In this document: positions 1 through 9,800 of the stretch, in pieces
Numbering within the stretch: the stretch's first letter is position 1
How the letters are laid out: each line of letters starts with the position of its first letter
IMG/VR virus record: IMGVR_UViG_3300035430_000295
Location: 1-48,837 of that record
Length of the DNA: 48,837 nt
Source: a virus
Strand: one strand, 5' to 3'
Position numbers and translations under genes: made by a program
The notes under the pieces: model-generated
Database searches by the model: none
What the model saw: the letters and a program-made list of their open reading frames with translations, nothing else
What the model was told of the DNA's origin: nothing

Positions 1-2
1 CT

Positions 3-149
3 CCTAAGATGCAAGTCTTTGAATCTGGTGCAGTACAAGATATGTGTGGAGAGGATGTCTCATTCTGTCTTGATGCAAAAGAAGAAGGATTTGAGATTTG
101 GTGTGATCCTCGGATTCGTGTTGGACATGAGAAGATGCGTGTTATCTGA
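3..149 (+). CDS. Glycosyltransferase-like protein, C-terminal fragment (partial)
   Basis: The open frame entering from the left edge ends at a TGA at 147-149. Its readable end contains GEDVSFCLDAKEEGFEIWCD followed by PRIRVGHEK. The arrangement (G)ED-x-x-FC-x-x-A-x-x-x-GF, then a D-P-x-x-x-x-x-GH tail, is typical of the C-terminal part of GT-A fold family 2-like glycosyltransferases, where the ED pair lies near the active site. Only about 48 residues are visible, so the acceptor and donor cannot be inferred. The next ORF starts 5 nt after the stop, so it is probably co-transcribed. Family assignment is moderate; the reading frame itself is convincing. Confidence 0.6.
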   Translation, partial: PKMQVFESGAVQDMCGEDVSFCLDAKEEGFEIWCDPRIRVGHEKMRVI

Positions 150-154
150 TTCTG

Positions 155-316
155 ATGTTATACAATGTCTATTATGAGGGAAAACTCTTACAAAAGAGCA
201 TTTCCCCTGAGTCAGCAGCAGAGTTAATGCAATTATATGCGGATGCATACTTTGAAGACCCTGCTGCTTCACTCGACCCTATGCTTATTAAACTAGAAGA
301 GCTATTTGAGGATTAA
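155..316 (+). CDS. Small acidic hypothetical protein (53 aa)
   Basis: An ATG at 155 opens a 53-codon frame that starts MLYNVYYEGKLLQKSISPES and ends EELFED before TAA. It begins 5 nt after the preceding stop and ends 2 nt before the next ATG, the tight packing expected of phage operons. The C-terminal half is acidic and predicted helical by eye. I do not recognise a family. Its conserved spacing between two plausible genes is the main support. Confidence 0.6.
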   Translation: MLYNVYYEGKLLQKSISPESAAELMQLYADAYFEDPAASLDPMLIKLEELFED

Positions 317-318
317 TT

Positions 319-459
319 ATGGCCGTACGTTTCAATGCTGACAAGGATATTGTCGAAGTAACTCCCAAGAAAACTCGACAAGGTAGTGGAAAACACACAA
401 AGTATTCTGCTACTTCTCGTAATAACAAAAGGAAAGCCTATCGAGGTCAAGGTAAATAA
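319..459 (+). CDS. Small basic protein (46 aa), conserved type in T4-like cyanophages
   Basis: The frame starts MAVRFNADKDIVEVTPKKTR and ends RKAYRGQGK. It is strongly basic, with a short beta-like start and a Lys/Arg/Gly tail. I associate this protein type with T4-like cyanophage genomes, where it is a conserved hypothetical; that is recollection and not a search. It is the last gene before the terminator at 468-493, so it closes the upstream transcription unit. A nucleic-acid-binding or ribosome-associated role would fit the charge, but nothing in the sequence proves it. Confidence 0.65.
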   Translation: MAVRFNADKDIVEVTPKKTRQGSGKHTKYSATSRNNKRKAYRGQGK

Positions 460-467
460 TATTTTCA

Positions 468-493
468 GAGCATCCCTTCAGGGGTGCTTTTTA
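468..493 (+). terminator. Rho-independent terminator
   Basis: The stem AGCATCCC pairs with GGGGTGCT across a TTCA loop, with one G-U pair, and is followed directly by a T run. It lies 9 nt after the stop of the 46-aa gene and separates the upstream operon from the 237-aa gene. Confidence 0.85.
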
Positions 494-503
494 ATGTAAA
501 GAA

Positions 504-512
504 ACCTAAATA
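504..512 (+). promoter_or_regulatory. Weak T4-type late promoter candidate
   Basis: ACCTAAATA lies 26 nt upstream of the ATG at 539 and just after the terminator. It matches the TAAATA core of the T4 late consensus TATAAATA but not its first bases. It is the only promoter-like sequence I see for the 237-aa gene. Confidence 0.35.
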
Positions 513-538
513 TCCGGAACTCCACCGGAAGTGTCACT

Positions 539-1252
539 ATGACTGCTTTGATTTGTAACTTACCTTCTGTAGAAGTATGGGTCCGAAAAGAATACTTAAC
601 AGATCATCAGAGCGGTCATGGGGAATATGTAAAGGGTGTATGGGTCAGTTGTAAAAGTATTCCTGGAAGGGCATTTTACTTTGAAACTTATCTACCAGAG
701 TATGCTGCAATGTACGACAAATTGCCCGTCAGCGCCTTCTTATCGCGCTCGGAAGCGCCCGAACCTGATATGTCGCTACCTAACCTCCAATTCTGGAATT
801 GCATGGATTATGGGGTCGTAGCAGTCACTAAGCAGTTCATTGGAAGTATGGATTTTGAGTGTTACACCCGCGATCATGGTATCCAAAAAGGTACTTACAT
901 CTGTACAATAGACAACTATCATCAAGATCCTGATGTAGTAGACTATGCTACAAGTGAAAATCCAGCAGAACATAAGTCACATAATCTAATTGAACTTGAT
1001 AATGGACAATATGCACTGTATCCTAACAACAGATTACGCATTTTCGACAACTCATTGACTCCAGAAGAGCCAAAAATGCCTGATTTTAAGGTTTCAACTG
1101 TAGAATACAGTGTTGAGAACGGTTTTGATCGACTTGGTATGGGTCGAGAGGACGAATATTTTTGGAAAACGTCGAAGGAACACAAAAAAGAGGAAGAAAG
1201 TGCGGTAGATATGTACAAATCTCAAGAGGGAAGATACCCAGACCCACAATAA
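539..1252 (+). CDS. Conserved hypothetical protein upstream of gp25 (237 aa)
   Basis: This is an acidic soluble protein without signal peptide or membrane segment. It starts MTALICNLPSVEVWVRKEYL and ends with a charged, probably disordered tail (EHKKEEESAVDMYK, then RYPDPQ). It resembles a conserved cyanophage protein of unknown function encoded next to the baseplate gene gp25. That resemblance is from memory and no function is implied. The patch at 720-780, encoding LPVSAFLSRSEAPEPDM, is visibly more GC-rich than its surroundings. The ATG at 539 is the first start after the terminator; no strong ribosome binding site precedes it. Its stop codon forms part of a late promoter octamer at 1248-1255. 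Confidence 0.75.
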   Translation: MTALICNLPSVEVWVRKEYLTDHQSGHGEYVKGVWVSCKSIPGRAFYFETYLPEYAAMYDKLPVSAFLSRSEAPEPDMSLPNLQFWNCMDYGVVAVTKQFIGSMDFECYTRDHGIQKGTYICTIDNYHQDPDVVDYATSENPAEHKSHNLIELDNGQYALYPNNRLRIFDNSLTPEEPKMPDFKVSTVEYSVENGFDRLGMGREDEYFWKTSKEHKKEEESAVDMYKSQEGRYPDPQ

Positions 1253-1255
1253 ATA
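1248..1255 (+). promoter_or_regulatory. T4-type late promoter (AATAAATA)
   Basis: AATAAATA differs from the T4 late consensus TATAAATA only at position 1. Its TAA is the stop codon of the 237-aa gene. It is followed by AAGGAG at 1261-1266 and the ATG at 1272. Confidence 0.6.
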
Positions 1256-1271
1256 CAAAAAAGGAGAAAAT

Positions 1272-1433
1272 ATGTTAATCGAAAACGATTTTTTGGATAA
1301 TTTAGCGGCAAAACAGCATGAAAAGTTGATTCGCGAAATCATGAATGATGATAAAGACCGTAAAAAGACAAATGTTCGCAAAGAAAGTGAAATTTTCACT
1401 GATGAGAGTGAACCAGAGACACTTTATGAGTAA
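1272..1433 (+). CDS. Small hypothetical protein (53 aa)
   Basis: The frame starts MLIENDFLDNLAAKQHEKLI and ends TDESEPETLYE. A good ribosome binding site, AAGGAG at 1261-1266, precedes the ATG, and a late promoter octamer lies just upstream. The first half looks helical and amphipathic, while the second half is charged. I do not recognise a family. Promoter, ribosome binding site and position directly before gp25 make it a likely real gene. Confidence 0.7.
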   Translation: MLIENDFLDNLAAKQHEKLIREIMNDDKDRKKTNVRKESEIFTDESEPETLYE

Positions 1434-1440
1434 AATGGGT

Positions 1441-1448
1441 AATAAATA
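1441..1448 (+). promoter_or_regulatory. T4-type late promoter upstream of gp25 (AATAAATA)
   Basis: AATAAATA occurs 21 nt before the gp25 ATG. A second TAAATA core (CTAAATA, 1462-1468) abuts the start codon. These are the likely late promoter elements for the baseplate operon. Confidence 0.6.
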
Positions 1449-1469
1449 AACATATTATGCTCTAAATAA

Positions 1470-1883
1470 ATGCCGTTAGAATCACGGACATCTAGATATT
1501 TTAAAGATCTCAGTTTATCCTTCGTTAAAAACCCTGCAACGGATGATTTAACGACGCTGACGAATGAAAGAGCTATAACTAGGTCTATTCGTAACCTAGT
1601 TACAACAATAAAGGGTGAACGGTTTTTTGAACCTGACCTTGGATGTGACGTAAATAGACTTCTATTTGAAAATTATCTCAATGAAAACTCAATAAAAGTT
1701 TTAGAGACTGAAATTCGTAATACGATATTACGATATGAACCTCGCGTTGAGTTAGAAACAGACGCTGTGCGAGTCGATCCCGACGATGAAGGTAACGCTA
1801 TAGCAATTAAGGTAAAGTTCAGCATAGTGGGATTAGAAGCTGAACAACAAGTATTAGAGTTTGTATTCCAACCCCTAAGATAA
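1470..1883 (+). CDS. 25: Baseplate wedge subunit gp25
   Basis: This is the gp25-like baseplate wedge protein, part of the conserved inner wedge core of contractile tails, which joins gp6 and gp53 around the hub. At 137 aa it is close to T4 gp25 (132 aa). Visible hallmarks are GERFFEPDLGCDVNRLLFE near residues 49-67 and the family's EPR motif (Y89-E90-P91-R92). Only the start at 1470 gives the expected N-terminus (MPLESRTSRYFKDLSLSF). It is directly followed by gp6 with no gap: the ATG of gp6 comes immediately after the TAA. That indicates coupled expression. The assignment is firm from both sequence and position. Confidence 0.93.
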   Translation: MPLESRTSRYFKDLSLSFVKNPATDDLTTLTNERAITRSIRNLVTTIKGERFFEPDLGCDVNRLLFENYLNENSIKVLETEIRNTILRYEPRVELETDAVRVDPDDEGNAIAIKVKFSIVGLEAEQQVLEFVFQPLR

Positions 1884-3800
1884 ATGTCTTTAATAAATTT
1901 TTCAAATCTAGATTTTGCACAGATCAAAAAATCAATCATTGATCATTTAAAGTCAAACTCAACGTTTACTGATTATGACTTTGAAGGATCCAACTTATCT
2001 GTTTTAATTGATACGCTTGCATATAACACATATATCGCTTCATTCAACGCTAACATGGTTAGCAATGAGGTATTCATTGATAGTGCTACTCTAAGAGAGA
2101 ACGTAGTATCACTAGCAAGAAATATTGGTTATGTACCCCGTCCAAAACGCGCTGCAAGGGCAACTATTTCGTTCTTGGTATCATTTGGTGAATTCGTAAC
2201 TAAACCGGTTACTATAACATTAAAAAAAGGACTAGTCGCAATATCTCAATCTAACCCTGGTTCTACCACATCTACCTTTGTGATTACGGATGATGTTACA
2301 GTTCCTGTAATAGGTAATACCGCACTATTTGCAGACACTGAAATACTAGAGGGTGTAATTGTAGAAGAATCTCATACATATGATCCCGATGTTAGAGATC
2401 CTCGAATTATTCTGAATAATCCAAATATAGATACTACATCATTAAAGGTAAAAGTAAGAAAAACTTCAACATCCACTGGTGGCGACTCTTTCAAGTTGAT
2501 CAATAATCTATTTGAAGCAAAAGACAATGCAAACGTATTTTTCATACAAGAAGTTCAAGATCAAAGATATGAATTAATTTTTGGTGATAATATTTTTGGT
2601 AAAGCGTTAGAAGCAGGAAATATAGTTGATGCTTCTTATGTAATGAGTAATGGAGCATCTGGTAATGGTATAAGAGGATTTAGTTTTGCTGGCAACATAG
2701 TTGATAATGATGGAGCAGTTATCACTGTAGGTATTAGTCCTCTAGAAACCATCGCTCCATCTGTTTTTGGTGAAGATATTGAATCTATAGATTCTGTTAA
2801 AAAGTATTCAACAAAAGTTTATCAAGCACAGAGCAGGGCAGTTACTGCTGCGGATTACGAAGCAATAGTTCCCACAATTTATCCTGAGGCTGAGATTGTT
2901 TCCGCATATGGTGGAGAAACATTAGATCCTCCAGAATATGGAAAAGTTTTTATAGCAATCAAACCAAAGTATAGTCAATTCATGACTGATTTGGATAAAA
3001 GAAATTTGATAACGAATATAAGAAGTTATGCAGTTACTGGCGTAGCTATCCAAATTGTTGATATGAAGTTTCTGTATATTGAAGTTGAATCTCAAGTTTA
3101 TTTTGATCCTGCTAAAATTTCTTCAGCGTCAGCTCTTCAAAGTTTAGTTATTGATAATCTGAATAGTTATTCTAAGTCGGCAGAGATGAATGGTGTGGGT
3201 ACTAGATTTAAATACAGTAGAGTTAGTAACTTAATTGATAATACACATCGTTCTATTGAATCTAATATAACCAGTGTTCAGATGAGAAGAGATGTAGTAA
3301 CAACTATTAATGCTGTTGCTACTTATGAAATTTGTTTTGGAAACCCGATTAGAATTCTTCATGAGCAAAGAAACTATAATATTAGATCTAGTGGATTTAC
3401 CATTGATGGTATTGAAGGAACAGTATATCTGGGGGATGTTCCTAGTGATGATGCTAACGTAGGAAAGGTGTTTGCATTTAGATTAACCGGAAAGAATGAT
3501 ACTCAAGTTCAAAGGGAAGTTGGAACCATAGATTATGGTAAAGGTGAAATTATGCTTTTCAATATTCAGATTGAATCAACAGTTAAAAATTTAAATGGAA
3601 GTCCTGTAATTGAAATTTCAGCTTCCCCCGAGTCTAATGATATTATTGGACTTCAAGACTTGTATTTGCAACTAGATGTTTCACAGAGTGATGTTAATGC
3701 TATTGTAGATAGAATTTCCTCAGGAAGTGACCTGTCAGGCGCTACATATATTAGGAGTTCTAGTTACTTTGACTTCGCGGAGAACCTAATCAGAAATTAA
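1884..3800 (+). CDS. 6: Baseplate wedge subunit gp6
   Basis: At 638 aa this is close to T4 gp6 (660 aa), which dimerises to form the continuous inner ring of the baseplate. The N-terminus (IKKSIIDHLKSNSTFTDYDF, then a VLIDTLAYNTYIASFNANM block) is the standard gp6/J-like start. The central segment around residues 305-345 (KKYSTKVYQAQSRAVTAADY, then an IYPEAEIVSAYGGE block) is the conserved baseplate J-like core. A C-terminal extension beyond residue 480 carries beta-rich sequence. It follows gp25 without spacing and precedes the gp7-position gene by 6 nt. Function is inferred from the T4 homologue; the family call is firm. Confidence 0.93.
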   Translation: MSLINFSNLDFAQIKKSIIDHLKSNSTFTDYDFEGSNLSVLIDTLAYNTYIASFNANMVSNEVFIDSATLRENVVSLARNIGYVPRPKRAARATISFLVSFGEFVTKPVTITLKKGLVAISQSNPGSTTSTFVITDDVTVPVIGNTALFADTEILEGVIVEESHTYDPDVRDPRIILNNPNIDTTSLKVKVRKTSTSTGGDSFKLINNLFEAKDNANVFFIQEVQDQRYELIFGDNIFGKALEAGNIVDASYVMSNGASGNGIRGFSFAGNIVDNDGAVITVGISPLETIAPSVFGEDIESIDSVKKYSTKVYQAQSRAVTAADYEAIVPTIYPEAEIVSAYGGETLDPPEYGKVFIAIKPKYSQFMTDLDKRNLITNIRSYAVTGVAIQIVDMKFLYIEVESQVYFDPAKISSASALQSLVIDNLNSYSKSAEMNGVGTRFKYSRVSNLIDNTHRSIESNITSVQMRRDVVTTINAVATYEICFGNPIRILHEQRNYNIRSSGFTIDGIEGTVYLGDVPSDDANVGKVFAFRLTGKNDTQVQREVGTIDYGKGEIMLFNIQIESTVKNLNGSPVIEISASPESNDIIGLQDLYLQLDVSQSDVNAIVDRISSGSDLSGATYIRSSSYFDFAENLIRN

Positions 3801-3806
3801 TAGAAA

Positions 3807-6800
3807 ATGCACGGAAGTTCAACCAACAAAGTAAGATTAACGTCAGTAGTTCAGAGTCAACTACCTCTTTTTGCACAGGAAAATTATCCATTTCTCGTAG
3901 AGTTTTTAGAAGAATACTATCGATATCTTGAAAATCCTGGTCAAACTTATGACTTACTAACAAATCCAGACACGTATACTAAACTGGATTTTGTTGCGGA
4001 TTCTATTGCAACAACAGAACTTACAGAGGATGTTGATACTTTTGATGATACTATAACTGTAACTTCCACTAAAGGTTATCCTTTTGAGAATGGGATGATC
4101 AAAATTGATGATGAAATTATATACTATAAAACTAAGACTTCTACGACATTTGAGCAATGTACAAGGGGTTTTAGTGGAATTACTAACTATGATAATCCTG
4201 GAACCACGGATCTATTAAAATTTGAAGAAACAAGTGTTGATGAACACTTTTCAGGAGCATTAGTTAGTAACCTCAATGCTTTACTGTTAGATGAATTTTT
4301 TACCAAATTAAAAATTCAATTTGCTCCTGGATTTGAAAATGTTAGTTTTGCTGAAGGTCTTAATCAAAGTTTATTCATAAAGCAACTAAAAGATTTTTAC
4401 AATTCTAAAGGAACTGACGACTCTTTTGTTATTCTGTTTAAGGCTCTCTATGGAACTACTCCAAAAATTATAAGACCCAGAGATTTCTTATTCACACCAT
4501 CAATTGCTGACTATAGAAAAACTATAAATCTTGTTGTTGAAGAAATAGATGGAAATCCTGTAGAAATTCTTAATAGAGTTTTATATCAAGATGTAGATGG
4601 AGATATTGATACCGCATATGGAACTGTTGTTGGAGTAGAAGCAGTTGAGAAAAATGGTAATGAATACTTTGTTATTAGTTTAGATTATGGTTACAATAGA
4701 GATCTAAACGTTACTGGAACAGTATTTGGAGAGTTTAGCATACACTCCCAAACTCAAACTGTAGAGAATATATCTGTTGGTGCTAGTGTAATAACTGTTG
4801 ACACTACTTTAGGTTTTAGTGAGTCTGGAGAACTTCTTGTTCTTTTCAATGGAGATGAAGATGCTGGTCTTGATGACGAGTATATGGTCGTTAACTATGG
4901 TGGTGTAAGTGTAAACCAGTTCCTCAATGTAACTGGAGTTACTAGAGGTATTGAAGCTGGTTGGACTATGGGAATGAATTCGTATGTTTATTCATACGAT
5001 GATGATGGTGAAGAAGTACGGATGCGTGTTTCTGGAGTTTTAGGAGAATTAGTAGAAATTAAAAAAACTGCATACTCAGAAATTGGTGATTATGCAAAAG
5101 TATGGAGAATAGGAAAGAAAACAGATGATTTAAAAGCGTCTGAATGGTTGTTTAACCATGCAATTTCTAATAGAGTTGCTTTTATAGATGATGAAGGAAA
5201 TAATAGCTATGCAATAACAGTTTATGATAAGTGTCGAGTAAATGGTGGAGACATCGTACTTGTAAATTGTGATGTTAGAAATGCAGATGGATCTTTAGAG
5301 AGAATTGAAAAAGAATTTGAAGCATCCCCTGGACCTACTCCTGATGATTCTTTTAGAATTCTTAATGATCGAGAAATTGTAGAAGCTTTTTATGTAAAAA
5401 GAAAAGTTACAAAAGCTAAGGGCACACAAATAGCAGCTAATGTTCAAAATGTTTATATTGATTTAGAGAATGATGTATACGTTGCAACAAACTCACTTCC
5501 AAATTATTTTAATGAAGATCTTCAGTTAAATTATAGAGATGTTATAATTTCTGACCAGGTTTTTGCTAGTACAAAAACTTTCACAGTTAATAATCATGGT
5601 CTCTATACTGGAGATTCTGTATTTTATGACGCTTCATTTTCTGAAGAAAATACAGCAAATCTTTCTGGGTATTATTTTGTCCAAAGAGTTGATGAAAATA
5701 ATTTCAAGTTAGCAAAAAGTTCAAGTAATGTAGAGAATGAGATTTTTATTGAATCCACTGGTTTTGTAGATTTTGCAAAATTACTTAGAACTGACAACTA
5801 TGCTTTCAGTAAGCAAACACAAGTTGAACCACAACTTGCTCTAAGAAAAATATCAAATCAAAAAGAAAGAACCAAAGATACTGAAGCTCTGGCGATTGAA
5901 TCTAACGAAAGAGTAGGAATATTAAAAAATGGTGTTGAGATTGTTACAAATAGGTCTAAAGATTTTTGTTACTTTGGAGAAATTTCGGAAGTAACTATAA
6001 CTTCTGGTGGAGGTGGTTATGATGTTATAAATCCGCCAACATTATTCACTACGGATTCAAACGGATCAGGTTTTGAAGGAGAACTTATAGTTAGAGGAGG
6101 TCTCCTAAAGATAAACATCGAAGATCCAGGAATGGACTATCTGAAGTTTGCAGATTCTGTAACAATACGTGGAGGAAATCCAACTAAAATTGCAGAGGCA
6201 GCTCCAACATTTGCTCTTAAAGAAAATAAAAGATTTTTTAGATCAGATATTGCAGAAAAAGTTTCTTTAATTAATAATACAATTACTTTTGAAAAAACTC
6301 ATTCATTTAGAGAAGGTGATCATATAATTTATTCGGTTGAAGGTGAATCAACAGCTGTTGGTGGATTAGTAGATACTAATGAATATTTTCTTCATATAGA
6401 AAGTTCTACTACAGTCAGTTTGCATAATACTCTAGATGAGGGTCTTGAGGGGATTAATCCGATAGACATTACTTCTTTGGGTGTTGGTAATCATAGTATA
6501 AGAGCTATCGAACAAAGACTTGTTTTAAGTGCGATAGAAATTGCAGATATAGGAGAGGGTTACAATAATAACAAAGTAATTGTTACATCTTCGGGTATTA
6601 ACACTGCCAACTATACAATAACAAAACCAAATCATTTATTTAAAGATAATGATGAAGTTTTATATGAGCACACTGGAGATGCAATTATCGGTCTTGCTAG
6701 TACGATTACTTACTTAGTAACAAATAGTACTGAAGATACTTTTTCTTTATATGAAAAAAATGAAGATGAAGATCTTGGAAATGCTTATGTTAATAGTAAC

Positions 6801-9800
6801 AAACTAATAGAAATTGCATCCACACCAGATGGTTATCATACATTCAAGGCACCACCAATAACCGTTGAAATTGCAGGAACACTTGGAGTATCTACTTTTG
6901 TAACTGAAACTAGTAAGATTAAACTAAATCCTCTTTTTAGGGGAGAGGTTATAAAGGTAGAAATCAAAGAGGGTGGATCAAATTATGGATCTGCAGATAT
7001 TTTAAATTTCAAAAAACAACCTAGATATGATTTATTATCAGGAAGTGGAGCACTTTTACAACCTATTATTTTTGATGGACAATTGGAAGATGTTGTTATT
7101 CTTGCTGGAGGAAGAGACTTTAATGCAGCACCAGAAATCACATTATTTGAAAATGATCCAGAATTAGAAACTTCGCAAACCGTCTTAACTCCTATAGTAA
7201 GTAATGGTGCAATTAGTGATGTAAAAATAATAGAAAAGGGAAATTCTTATAGCCAGACTCCAAAATTTTACATAGAGACACCAGGAGAAGGATGCGAACT
7301 TAAATTTCAGATAAAATCATGGAACGTTGATCAGGTAGAAAGACTTATAAGAGAAAAATCAATTACATCTGATGATAGTTATCTCGTACCAAGTTTGGAT
7401 AGAAATCTTGGTATGCAATATACTCACATGTATGCTCCAAGAAAATTAAGAGCAAACTTGTTCTCAAAGAAATTTGAAGAAGGTGTAATTAAATATAGAA
7501 CTGATCTTGAAAATGATAACTCGGAAAATGCAGCAAAATATCATTCTCCTTTAATGGGGTGGGCTTATGATGGTTCTCCAATTTATGGTCCATATGGATA
7601 TTCTTCTGCTAATGGTGGAACAATCAAACAGTTAGTTTCTGGATATGAACGATTAGATATTGGTGGTAGACCCAACTTTCCGTTAGGATTCTTTATTGAA
7701 GATAATACTTTTACCGGAAAAGGAGATTTAGATGAAAATAATGGAAGATTCTGCATAACACCAGAATATCCTAAAGGTGTATATGCATACTTTATGACTG
7801 TTTCTGAGGAAATTCAAGGAACTGGTGATTTCTCTCAGAATAAATTACCACAATACCCATATTGTGTTGGAAAAACTTTAAGGTTTTCACCAATTTTATT
7901 TAATTACAGCGAAGATCAAGAAACTAATCAGGTTGAATTTGATTTTAAAGGATGTAGAAGAAATACTACACCATACAACTTAAAGGAATGGTATAGTGGA
8001 TATGATTACTTAATTCAACCGGATCAATTTGATGCTCATTATTCTAAAGTCACCAATCTTTCTAAAGGAAGAATTGATGATATTGAAATCTTAGATAAAG
8101 GTGATGGATATAGTGTAAATGATTTTGTTAGTTTCGATAATGTTGGAACTGGAGGAACTGGTGCTGCAGCTATTGTATCTGAAGTTGAAGGAAAATCTAT
8201 AACATCAATAGCTTTATCTGAAACTTATTTAAAAGTAAAAGCCTTTCAATCAACAGACAGTCTTCGTATTCATTGTGATCAAGAACATGGATTGTTTGAT
8301 AAGGACTTAGTAACAATTGTTGGTTTATCTACAGCAAACAATGTTCAAATCGATACTATTGCCCCAATAAAACTACCATTTCTTACCTTTAGTCTTAATA
8401 AAGATATTGGTGGATCTGCAGATACTGGTATTACTACTTATATACCAATAAAATCAGAATCTCTGAATAAGATTCGAGAAAATGATATTATTCAGATTGA
8501 CGATGAGAAAATGAAAGTTCTCAATGTTAATATTCGTCAATCATTTTTAAGGGTCTTAAGAGAACATAATGGAACTGTTGGAGTAGCTCACTCTTTAGAA
8601 ACTACAATAAATCATGTACCTACAAGATTTGAGATTAATCTCAATACAGAAAGTGGTAAAATATCCAAAGAAGATAGAGAATTATATTTTGATCCATCAT
8701 TAGTAGTTGGTATAGGAACAACTTCTGGAATAGGTATAAAAACAGATGTATATGTACATATACCTGGTAATCGCACATTCTTCCCCGGAGGACCTCAATC
8801 ATATCGCAAACTCTCTATTCCCACAAGAGCAATTTACATTCCTGGTCATGGATTGAAGACTGGAGAGAAAATTATATACAATTCAAATACTGGAGATAAT
8901 CTTTCAATATCAACTAATGGTATCGGATCTACTACCTTAGCAGATGAAACTGAACTTTTTGCCGTTGCATTTGATGGGAATTTAGTAGGAATATCGACCG
9001 TTCAACTTGGTATAGGAAGCGATTTCTACAGAATACCAGGACAACCAATTTCATTTGTCGGTGTTGGAACTGATGTAAACGCAGAGCCTTTGTATTTTGT
9101 TGGTGTTGGTACTGGTAAACATCATAGTTTTAGAACAATAAGAGATCATGCTTTTGCTGAAGTTTCAAGAACTGCATGTACAGTTTCTACTGGAGAAACT
9201 CATGGATTACGTCTAGAAGATCGGTTTAGAACGAATGTTCTTCCTGGTGGAAGAGAAGAATATAATGTCTATTATAATGATGTAACAAATAGAATTCTTA
9301 TTGATCAAAAAACATTTATATCCAGCGATGTAGATGTAGATAATAATCAAATACATTCAGTTGATCATGGATATCGTGATGGTGATAAGGTAATTGTAAT
9401 TGCTTCAGAAGCTGGTGGATTGGAGGATAATAGAATTTATTATACTAATTACATTACTAGAGATATTTTCTCTTTAGCATCTTCATATGAAGATGCTGTG
9501 GGTGAAGAAACTGTAACTCATAATATAACATCTGATGGATCCTTTAGATTGAGATTAGTAAATCCAGAAATTAGACCTATTAGGAACAATAGTTTAAGAT
9601 TTAATTTGGGAGACCCTTCTCTATCTTATATTGATGGAACTACTTCAAAATCAGCATTTGATTTTAAAGTATTCTATGATAGTGACTATAAGAGGGAGTA
9701 CTTAGTAGATAGAGATGGTAACTTTGTTGTTACTTCATCAGGAACAATAGGATTAGATTCTAACGCATATGTAGAAATTTTAGTTAATGAACTTACCCCA

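Noticed and set aside
1094-1399. Minus-strand frame of about 100 codons before gp25
   Set aside because: It opposes two plausible + strand genes and gives a Phe/Leu/Ser-rich, membrane-like translation expected from antisense of AT-rich coding DNA.
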